Below, one piece after another: positions 44,550 through 53,541 of a DNA stretch of 64,000 nucleotides. The notes below the pieces were generated by a model, which saw only the letters and a list, made by a program, of their open reading frames with translations, ran no database searches and had not been told where the DNA came from. Position 1 is the first letter of the stretch; every line of letters begins with the position of its first letter. Both the position numbers and the translations under genes were made by a program. The stretch comes from Mauremys mutica (taxonomy: Eukaryota > Chordata > Testudines > Geoemydidae), in the NCBI RefSeq assembly GCF_020497125.1, contig NC_059084.1, forward strand, positions 39,006,399 to 39,070,398. The letters are read 5' to 3'.

Positions 44550-45785
44550 TGATGGCTTACCCCAGGGGTGCTACATGGAACTGTAGTTCCACTGAGCCCT
44601 CTGACCCACCAGTCTGGGCTCCATCTGACACTGTGCTGCTGTGGCAATTTGCAGACCTACTCCTGGTCCTACACTTCCTCCAGCTTTTACACAGGTAGGG
44701 ACACACCCAGCTGCATTTGTATGACCAGCCACTGCATGAATCAACAGTACAGAAGCCACAAAATCCCCAGCCTAGGACCCCACAGCTGTACCACCCTGGC
44801 CTGGTCAAAACACTGACCAGTAGGAATTTGTTTCCCGGTTTTCCCCTCTCCCTCAATATGAAGAGGAATATGCACACTTATGCTAAACGAGCTGAGATTT
44901 TTCCCAAAATATTTCCCTTAAAGGCACACTGGTTTATGTTAAACTATAAACAAGTTTAACAACAAAATAGATTTTAAGTGACTATAAGGGATAGGAAACA
45001 GATCAAAGCAGATTACCAGCAAATAAACAAAAACACAAATTAAGAATAACACAGTGGTTAGATTGAGTATGAATGAGCAGTTGCTAACCCTGATTGATGA
45101 TACCAGTGCTCTTGCAGATTCTCAAGGCACAGGCTGCATTTGCTTTGCAGTTAAGATTTCTCAGGTCTCCATACACAGGCTAAAATCCCTCTAGCCTGGT
45201 TCAAGCACCTCCCCCACTTCAGTGTTTGTTCCTTAGGTCTTTGCAGGAGTCCTCTTGTGTGATGAGTGAAGAACTGTCGATATCACTCCCTGCCTTTTAT
45301 AGCCTTAGCATAGGGTGGGAACCTTTTGTTTCAAAACTTGGTGCCTGGACCAATGCGTGGAAAAGTACAGACATCCCAAGATGGAGTTCAGAGTCATATG
45401 GTCTGGTCACCTGCCCTTGTAGAGTCATAGCAACAATTACTTTCAGGCTCTCTGGAGTGCTCTCAGGAAGGCTTATCAGGTGGGGGATAAGCTTCTCCTA
45501 AGGCCTATTGTTTTCCCTAATGGCTCATTACCCTGAATAGGCCCTTCCCAACCAGGTATGTAGACTGAAAGCATCTTGCCTAGTGGAAAGTACCAAGGTG
45601 TAACGACATTTGACATACAGATACAAATATGACACATGCATAGAAATAGGATAATCATATTAAGCAAATCACAACTTTTCCAATGACACCTCACATGACC
45701 CGTCTTGCACAAAATACACCATAATTATGCTCTAATCATAACATAATAATCTCACTATGAAGGATATAGTGTGCAGTGTCACCCC
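44550..45785. mobile_element. LTR-like element, family 3
   Basis: About 1.2 kb of non-coding DNA whose right end (CCAATGACACCTCACATGAC to GTGTGCAGTGTCACC) recurs as fragments near 8330-8492 and 36880-37035. It contains TTTTATAGCC near 45296. Probably an old LTR; its left end is not well defined. Confidence 0.55.
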
Positions 45786-46215
45786 ATCAAACTTTATTTA
45801 CTCCCCCCGCCTTGGATTGAACATGCAGTTATACTGGTTCTGACATGGTGGATGCCTGAGTAGGCATTTCTTTTTTTCTAAACCAAATTATTCAATTTTT
45901 TCTGTGTTGATTTACCTTTCATACTGATGATCTATTGCACCCTAACCCTTTCTTCAGAGATAAGTTTACAGTTTTTGCACTACATTATCCACTCGTCTGC
46001 TATTGATAGTCTTACATTATCTCAGTAACCTGAACTTTGGGTTCCTATCTGAATGTCAGGGTCGTACAGTGCTTCTTGGTGTATTTTGTTGATATTTCCT
46101 TTCACAGAAATTATGGTCTCTCCTGGTCGGTAATTTCTCCTTCATATGAGATGATGTAATCTCCCTTCACATTTGTGCTAGTGGGAATTTGAAATTATTG
46201 CACAGAGGAAAGTTA
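45786..46215. repeat. Third, diverged partial copy of the 1.83-kb unit
   Basis: GATTGAACATGCAGTTATAC, GGATGCCTGAGTAGGCATTT, TCTCTCCTGGTCGGTAATTT and TGCACAGAGGAAAG follow the order of 41712-42115. It is much more diverged than copies 1 and 2 are from each other. Confidence 0.75.
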
Positions 46216-46668
46216 ATATTTATTTTTAGAAAGGAAAAACAATGGTACAAGGAAGTCTTATTACTAAATTCAAAGGGGAAGCTATGGAAAACAACTGATT
46301 CCAAAGGGAAAACAACAGACAGCAGAACTGTTGACCCAAAAGACAAAGAAATAAAAAAAGAGGGAATGTCATTTCAAAGAAAATTAATGCAGAAGAAATT
46401 CTGATCTCAGTGGAAATCTCTGTTCACCTGATGTATTTAATGAGTACGTCTGCTAGAATAATAGCAAAAAAGGAACCAATGTCAATTCTATTTCATAGTA
46501 ATAAGAAAATTAAACGCTCCCAGGTTAAAAAATTCTTGGCTAAAGCTCCCAGGTCAGTTTGATCTCTGGACCTGGAACTCCAAATGCAGACCTAGTAGAC
46601 CCTAAAGCTGCCACATGAAAAAAAGTTCAAATCTCCTTGTTGACATGGCTGTGATTTTTTTAGAAATC
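46216..46668. other. No gene recognised
   Basis: Lysine-rich open frame in AT-rich DNA; no family resemblance. Confidence 0.5.
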
Positions 46669-46671
46669 TAA

Positions 46672-46939
46672 GGGCTGGTCCACACTAAGAAGCGGGGTCG
46701 AATAGCGTAGCTGAATTCGAAGTACCGTAGTTCGAACTACTCACCCGTCCAGACCCTACGGAATCGAAGTCCACAGCTCCAAGGTCGACTCCGCCACCGC
46801 CTTTTGCAGTGGTGGAGTACCGGAGTCGACCGCGGCGCTTCCGGAGTTCGAACTATCGCGTCCAGATTAGACGCGATAGTTCGAACTCCGAGAAGTCGAA
46901 CTCACCGCGTCGACCCGGCTGGTAAGTGTAGCCTAGCCC
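46672..46939. mobile_element. PIF/Harbinger-like MITE
   Basis: 268 bp from GGGCTGGTCCACAC to GTGTAGCCTAGCCC, flanked by TAA on both sides (46669-46671 and 46940-46942). An inner palindrome, GTTCGAACTATCGCGTC with GACGCGATAGTTCGAACTC, dominates the right half. It is a relative of 3287-3552, sharing GTGGTGGAGTACCGGAGTCG-type sequence. Confidence 0.82.
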
Positions 46940-47304
46940 TAAGGGAGTTAGGCACCCAACTGCATTTGAATATCAAAGGGAGTTGGGCAGCTAACCTTTC
47001 TATGCTCCTTTGAAAATCTCTACTTAGATGCTTGATGACATAATTATTTCCCATCCTTCTGGTCTTTGCTGAAATAGCGAGGGGCTCCCTCTCCCACAGG
47101 GTGAGGAAATATTCTGTGTATGTGGGATGGGAAAGGTGGAGGGAGATTGCTGTATTGTAAAACATGAATGTAATCTGTGAGTGTTTATTTTAAGAGTGGG
47201 CAGGGAAGACAAAGATCCTAGCCCATATAAATGTGGAGAAAATATATGTTGCCTCTGCCCCATATGCGTCCTTACACAAAACTCCTTCTAGTTAATGACA
47301 GAGG

Positions 47305-47600
47305 ACTTGTCTACACTGGCACTTTACAGCGCTGCAACTTTCTCACTCAAGGTGTGAAAAAACATACCCCTGAGCACGGAAAGTTTCAGTGCTGTAACAT
47401 GGCAGTGTAGACAGTGCACCAGTGATGGAAGCCGGGGTCCCAGTACTGGCAGCTATTCCCCTCATGGAGGTGAGTTTTTTACACCACTGAGATAGCTCTC
47501 TCCCACTGCTGGTGCCACGACTACATGGCCACGTTAAAATGTTGTCATGGCAGCGCTACCATGGCAGCACTTTAATGTTGCCAGTGTAGACATGTCCTGA
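47305..47600. mobile_element. MITE-like element
   Basis: About 295 bp with ends AGGACTTGTCTACACTGGC and GCCAGTGTAGACATGTCCT, near-perfect inverted repeats of 18-19 bp. It also contains an internal CAGTGTAGACAG. Non-coding. Confidence 0.8.
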
Positions 47601-47666
47601 GAGTCTTTTCGTTAACTACAAAGACTTTGGCTCTGGCTCATCATTATAAGATGCAAGATATTGGAG

Positions 47667-48362
47667 TGTAAGTGATGTGGGATTCACCCCTGTGGCACCT
47701 CCTGCTAGTCTCTGTCGGGAATAAGCTCACCTAGCTTCCGGAGCGCCCTCTGCAGGCCGGTGATCCGCCTCACCGCTGGCCCCCATGTCCCTCCCAGGAC
47801 CCTGGTGTCCCTTTCTCTGGGGTGCTGCCCCTCTGGCAGTAACCCCTCAGTCTCTGGGTCTCCCCACCCAGGAGAATCCCCCATCCCCTATCCCCAACTT
47901 GACTCAGTATAAGGCTACTGTCAGTCACCAACTACCCCCCATTCCCTGGGGCAGACTACTGTGTCTGCCACTCATCACTAGCAAGGGGGGTTTGGGCCTG
48001 CTGCCTCTGTCTTGCCTTGGGCTTTCTCCTACAACCCCAGTACCTGTTCGACCTTATACTAGGCCGCAGCTTGGGGGGTTTCCAGGCTGGAGCTCCCTTG
48101 GCCATTCCCCAGTCCTGTTCCACTCCCGGTACCTTGTCTCTAGCTCCCTGCAGCCAGGCCCATCTCCCTCTACAGCTAGAGAGAGACTGTTTGGGCTCCT
48201 GGCTCGCAGCCTCTTATAGGGGCTAGCTGGGCTCTGTTTGGGGTGTGGCCGCAGCTCTGCCTGCTTCCCCCAATCAGCCCAGTGGCTGCTTTCTCCTGCC
48301 ACCGCTGCTTCCTAGGGCTGTTTTAAGTCCCTCAGGGCAGGAGCGGGTGTCCACCCGCTACA
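47667..48362 (-). mobile_element. Solo LTR, family 4, second copy
   Basis: 696 bp, minus strand, from TGTAGCGGGTGGACACCC to CATCACTTACA. It is flanked by TGGAG on both sides (47662-47666 and 48363-48367). Homologous over its length to 37104-37765 (shared GCGCCCTCTGCAGGCCGGTG). A TATA-like CCCCTATAAGAGGCTG lies on the minus strand. Confidence 0.88.
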
Positions 48363-48369
48363 TGGAGCA

Positions 48370-50344
48370 TAGGAGCCATAGTGAGATAAAGAATGGTTTG
48401 GCCCCTATTTTGTGTCTACTAACAGGTTGACAACTAATACAGTAGGGGGTGGGTGGTGATGGGAAGTTGACTCATGGGGAAGTATTGATCTGATGACATC
48501 CACAAACCAGTCCAAGAGCTACCAGTCTCTCTATACTTATATTGCAACCAATACAATGTTACTTAGTGTTGATGAATTGTATAGTAAATTGCTTCACCCA
48601 TTTTGATTCATTATCAAATATATTCAAAAGACCAAATAACCAATGCCAGTCAAGTTTATTGCTTTAAACCAGTAATAATATGGAACAGAAAAAAGGTTCT
48701 GTATGATACCGGTCTCCGGGAAGTGATCTCATTCATTCATGTTATATTCACCTTACGCAGAAGCTGTGCTCCCAAAGTTATACTCCTAAAGCCATCATTT
48801 TATACCTGCTCCGTTTACAAATAAAAGATGCTGCGTACATCACTTGAAACTAGTCAGCTTTATACCTTGTTTTTCTGGTAGCGTGGTGTACCCCTTATCT
48901 CCTAGGTCTGAACAGATCCATTTGAAGTACCAAAGAGCATGAAAGCACATGCTAGGCCTGTAATAGGGCAGAACAAACATGAGTCTTGTACTCTCAAAGT
49001 CATTCCCGTACAGGGCTACGAAAATCACTCCCTAGCTGTTGCTGTGGTAAAATTATCATCTATCTTGATCTGGACAACTGCCTAATCTACTTCAGACAAA
49101 GCTGATTTCAGATAATGCAAGGCATTATGGGATACTTAGAGAATAGAGGTATAGTTAAGGTGTAGGCCAATTTGGGCTATTTGTGTTTAATATTATTTAT
49201 GCTTAATGTCCACTAACATATAGGTGGTGTGGATAATACAGATTATTACTTAAATCATCTAAGTGCCAATTGGGGTTGTATTCATAAATCTCATAGACCT
49301 GTTCTTTAATGATATAAGATTAGAACTGAGTGAAAATTGATTTTTTTGTTTGTTTTTTGAGTTTTTTTGTTCAGTGATTGAATCCAAAAATCTATGAAAA
49401 AATTGGCTCTTTTGGAACCAACACTTAGCATTCACCAGGCAGCTGTGTTGAGTCCTACTCTTATGCTGATACAAAGCACACAAAATCTTTTTATAGGGGA
49501 GAAGGCAACACATTGCATTTATTGAGAATACAGCAGTTAGCATATGCTTTTCAGTCACACACACACAGACATACACAGTCCCCGCCAGTTGATGTTTATA
49601 GTCACCAGTCCAGAGTCAGTCTAGTGGCTAGCCAGATTGGTCGCAGAGGGGAGCCGGGCTCTGTCTGTTGCAATCCAATGCTCCTGGAGTTGTGACAAGA
49701 CAAACCCAAAGTCCCATGGCAAAGCACCCTGTTCTTATAATCCTTTTTCTCCGTTGAAGTCTATGGATTTTGCTGTGTCAATTTGTGACTGGTTACTCCT
49801 TAATCGGTGTTATTTTCAGATGCTAACATTCTAAAGTGCCATTCTGTCCTTTCGATTTAATCAATTGTCTTGTTGTTAGGGGTGCCTGCCTACTCCTTAG
49901 GGTCCTCAATCTGCCTTTCCTCAGTCATGGATGTGCATTGATGGTTATGTGGCATGGATAAGTCTGTTCAATTTCTTCACTCCTCCTCCCCTGACCATCT
50001 GGCTCTGACAATGGCCTTCACACCTTATCTTTTCCTCATGCATGCACTCCTCATTCACACAAACAGTCTTTTACAGAGACCTTATACAAACAGCAGCGTT
50101 TCATGTTGAGCAAGAAAGGCAGTAGAAATTAAACCTCATTAAATCTTGTAATCAAAACAGTTCACACTGTGGCTCGGGCCTTCAGCATTCCTCTAATCTA
50201 ATTAACATAGACACAATACATGATCCTGTCTTTTACTCACTAAACCTTAAAACAATTAAAACAATGATTAGAGGGAAGTTTATAATACATATAGGAAACA
50301 AGAACCCATCTTTTATAATACAATTTATCCTAAAACAAAGGGTC
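48370..50344. other. No gene recognised upstream of the ERV
   Basis: No coding region. 49440-50344 has the feel of older LTR-type DNA but no defined ends. The ERV inserted at ACCATA, 50345-50350. Confidence 0.5.
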
Positions 50345-50350
50345 ACCATA

Positions 50351-50694
50351 TGTGGGAATGTATTGCTAACTTGGCTGATGGGAGTGTGGGAAGTTAAGGT
50401 ATGTAGGCTTCAAGGACGGGCTAATTAGGCTGTGAGCTGTGTAGTTAGATTGGCCTTGGCTGGTTCTCATCTGCTAGTAGGCAGTAAACAGGATAATAAA
50501 TCAGAAGGTTGAACAGGATGACAATTATCCAATGAAGTTATAGCTGTGCCTGTGTGTATTTTATTAACCAATTAGCAATTGCTTGATTGCTTGCCATAAT
50601 TGTATATAACAAGTATGCTGGAGAGAAATAAATGATTTTAGCTTGCAATCACATTGGTTGTCGTGCTATATCCCGGCCCGCATGAGATGCAACA
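50351..50694 (+). repeat. ERV 5' LTR with promoter and poly(A) signal
   Basis: From TGTGGGAATGTATTGC to GAGATGCAACA. A TATA box (TATATAA, 50603-50609) is followed by AATAAA (50627-50632), giving a short R region; CCAAT boxes lie upstream. The three differences from the 3' LTR are in the contexts GACGGGCTAA, GTTGAACAGG and GATTTTAGCT. Confidence 0.95.
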
Positions 50695-50696
50695 TA

Positions 50697-50714
50697 TGGT
50701 GACCCCGACGTGAT
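50697..50714 (+). promoter_or_regulatory. ERV primer-binding site (tRNA-Trp)
   Basis: TGGTGACCCCGACGTGAT, two bases after the 5' LTR, is an 18-nt complement of the tRNA-Trp 3' end. Use of tRNA-Trp is characteristic of avian alpharetroviruses. Confidence 0.9.
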
Positions 50715-50824
50715 TCGAATCGGATCGAGTCGTTGTCCTGAACAGGCAGGAGAACAGCCGCGGCAGGAGGTACTGGAGAAGAGCCAGCTCCTGGGCGTCC
50801 GAAAGGGAGACGCATTTGAGCTCA

Positions 50825-50831
50825 AAGGTGA
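50825..50831 (+). promoter_or_regulatory. Predicted ERV splice donor
   Basis: AAAG before GTGAGC matches the donor consensus; the exon would end at 50827. It lies 19 bases upstream of the gag start codon, so a spliced envelope RNA would not carry the gag ATG. Confidence 0.6.
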
Positions 50832-50845
50832 GCGGCTAGTGAATC

Positions 50846-52879
50846 ATGGGTACCGCTGCATCAGCGGAAGAAAAAACGGTGCATGAATATTTGATACGCA
50901 TCGCGGAACGGCAGGGAGAAAAGCTCCCCTCTGATACGTTGTCCCGCCTGCTGCGGTGGGGACAGAGAAGGGGACTTTTCGTTAAGCCGAGTACAATCTT
51001 TGATAAAACTGTCTGGGAGCGGCTAGGCTCTGAGCTTTGGGAGTCGGTGGCTCAGGGCGATAAGGAAGCCTTCTCCCTGAGTCAAGTATGGAGTAAAACA
51101 AGGAAGATAGTAGACACTCTCGCAGCCGAGGCGGGAGTGCAGGCGGCCCTTCATGAGATCCTCTGCCCAACGCCCGAAATGCCTTCTGTGTTGCCGGTTG
51201 GAGCCAGGGAGTTTTTCGGTGGCGAGGACACGGTAATACCTTTGGCTCCCGATCTGGATGATTTTGCCCCTGTTACGGTCCCACTACCCTCCAATGTGGC
51301 CCTCGGCCCCGACATGATTGATCCTGTTACGGTCCCGTTACCCCCTGATACGACCGAGCCTATGGAGACAGCCTTGCCGCATGCACCCCCCCCCCCCAAA
51401 GCCATGCCGTGTTCACGGGACCTGGGGGTGTCACGATTGCGGGGAAACAGAGGAGGCTCGGATGGAACATGTGCCATCAAAGATATATCCCGACTTGACT
51501 ACGCTTACTCAGTTTACTCAGTCTGATGCCTTCTGTAAGGAGATGGAGCGCCAGAGTCAACAGCTGCAGGATATTTATAATAAGCTGGATCAAATGCACG
51601 GTTTTCCGCCTGGATCATCGCGTTCGCATCTTCACGAATGTTTTCATCCATCTCGCTTATCTGAGCTGCCCCCGATTCACTTTTCCGCCCCATCTGGCCC
51701 CGGGGACCCTCCGGATCCGATACAGCGCTAAAGGAAGCCATCATTGAAGGTTTGGCACCCGAGGCTTTTCCGGTGATCACGCCAGACCCTTACAATCCTA
51801 ACGGTAGGCGGTGGGCTCCTTTGGACTGGAAGTTGATCCGTGAAGCGCAGAAATCGATTATGGCCTATGGATTAGATAATCCGTATGTACAGTCTATAAT
51901 TGAACAGGTGTTTGCTGGACAGGCAATGTGTCCATACGATGCGATTAAGCTAGCTGACATGCTTCTTACACCTACACAGAGATTGTTGTGGAAAGATGAT
52001 TGGGCTAAGAGAGTTGACTTGGCTCTTGTCCGTAACCTGGATTTACCAGACGACGATGCTCGGCGCATGGCCACCATCAATATGCTTTTGGGGACCAGCC
52101 GATTCGTTGAGCCGCATTTGCAAGCCCGCCTCAGTCCCCGAATCCTGCAGCAGTCGCAGGAATTGGCTTTGGCTGCCTTTAAGGCGGTGCCCCAGATGGG
52201 AAAGCCGATCCCTCCATACGCTAAAATTACGCAAGGCCCGTCGGAACCTTATTCCACCTTTTTGGATCGCCTTCGCGAGGCTATCGATAGATCTCCTAAT
52301 CTAATGCCGGAAGCCAGAACCGCAGTTGGACTTGATCTTGCCACCCAGAATGCAAATTCCACTTGCCGCCGTATATTAGCCACTTTGCCAAAGACTGCGT
52401 CCCTGATGGAAATGATCGAGGCATGTAATAGGGCCGCTATGTTTGAGGAAGCGGATAAAGCAACAATTCATGCTAAGGCACATGCCACTGCACTGGCCGT
52501 TGCATTACAACCTCTGATCGGGCGGAAGCGGGGGGCCAGAAGGCCAGCCCGGTCAGCCGGCCTCTGTTTTGCCTGTGGAAAACCCGGACACGTCAGGCGG
52601 GACTGCCCTGTGCAAGACGGGAAGCGAGCCCCTGATGTGCCGCCTAAAGCTTTTACCGGCACTTGTAATCGATGTGAGAAGTTTGGACATCGCGCTTCTG
52701 AGTGCTGGTCGCGTCGCAAGAAGGATGGAACACCGCTGTCGGGAAACGGACCTCAGAGCGCCCCTCGGAGGAGCGCGACGACACAAGTGCCTCCAACCAC
52801 CAAACCGGCTGCCTGGAACGCCTCACCGGAGCAACCCGTGGCAGTGCCGGAGTGGATTTGGCCACAGCGACAGACATAG
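50846..52879 (+). pseudogene. gag: ERV gag (betaretrovirus-like), frame broken twice
   Basis: Structural polyprotein of the particle. It starts MGTAAS at 50846, a myristoylation-type signal (Gly2, Ser6). A proline-rich region with two PVTVPLP units follows. At a run of 12 C (51386-51397) the coding signal moves to another frame, where a coiled-coil-like EMERQSQQLQDIYNKLDQM is found. Near 51700 it returns to the first frame and stays open to 52879. Capsid: RRWAPLDWKLIREAQKSIM and the major homology region ITQGPSEPYSTFLDRL (from 52226). Two CCHC knuckles lie at 52565-52606 (CFACGKPGHVRRDC) and 52664-52705 (CNRCEKFGHRASEC). The original frame stops at 51524. No clear PPxY late motif was seen. 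Confidence 0.92.
52741..52747 (+). promoter_or_regulatory. Gag-pro -1 frameshift slip site GGGAAAC
   Basis: GGGAAAC is in the exact register needed (G GGA AAC relative to the gag frame). A GC-rich hairpin can form downstream at about 52757-52775 (GCGCCCC against GGAGCGC, one mismatch). The gag frame shifts by -1 into the dUTPase frame, as expected. The heptamer is a known efficient slip sequence in type D betaretroviruses. Confidence 0.85.
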
Positions 52880-53541
52880 TTTTAGAGAATGACAAGTTCC
52901 AAGTTCTTCCTTCTAATACTGATGGCCCATTAGGATTTGGACTGAGTGCCCTTTTGATCGGTCGCTCGTCAACATCAAAACAAGGTGTTTTTGTCTTACC
53001 TGGCCTTATTGATGCTGATTATACAGGAAATATCGGGATAATGGTACGCGCCCTTTGTCTCCCTATAACTATAACTGCTGGTACGCGTCTTGCTCAGTTG
53101 ATACCTTTTAAAGGATGTGTGCCCAGAACGACTCGGATTGACCGCGGGTCTTGAGGGTTTGGATCCACCGGACCTCCCCAAATTGCCTTTGCAATGGAAG
53201 TCACTTCGCGTAAGCCCATCCGAACTGTTCGACTTCAGGGGTTCGATGGGCGGCAGATCATTCATGAAGCCCTATTGGACACGGGGGCCGATGTGACTAT
53301 AATCCCCTCTCGGTTCTGGCCGGAATCCTGGCCCTTGCGGGATGCCGCCACACCCGTGAGAGGAATTGGCGGGACTCAGTTGACTTGCATTAGTGTGGAT
53401 TTCATTACCATTGTTGATGTGGAAGATGCGGCCACGAGCGCGAAGGTTCGCCCTTATGTGATGCCGACTCCGATCTGGCTATTAGGTCGAGATTGCTTAA
53501 GTCAGTGGGGCGTTGTGCTACAGAATTCACCTTTTGTCTAG
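52748..53541 (+). pseudogene. pro: ERV dUTPase-protease (pro), with an internal stop
   Basis: The pro frame lies at -1 to gag. First comes a dUTPase, which hydrolyses dUTP to keep uracil out of viral DNA: motif 1 AGVDLAT (52846), motif 2 GRSS (52960), motif 3 GLIDADYTG (about 53002) with the catalytic Asp and Tyr, and motif 4 RLAQLI (53086). A TGA at 53152-53154 falls inside the C-terminal glycine-rich motif 5, just before GFGSTG. Then comes the retropepsin: catalytic DTG at 53278-53286 in ALLDTGADVTIIP, and WLLGRD near its end. The protease stretch ends at a TAG (53539-53541). dUTPase in the pro frame is a betaretrovirus and related-lentivirus/ERV trait. As read, protease could not be made by frameshifting. 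Confidence 0.93.

Noticed and set aside
47785..48219. 144-codon open frame
   Set aside because: Inside the second family 4 solo LTR, antisense to its promoter.
50846..52879. Treating Gag as an intact gene with an intron around the frame change
   Set aside because: There is no splice-site pair at the two frame changes, and retroviral gag is unspliced; indels or a homopolymer error are simpler.
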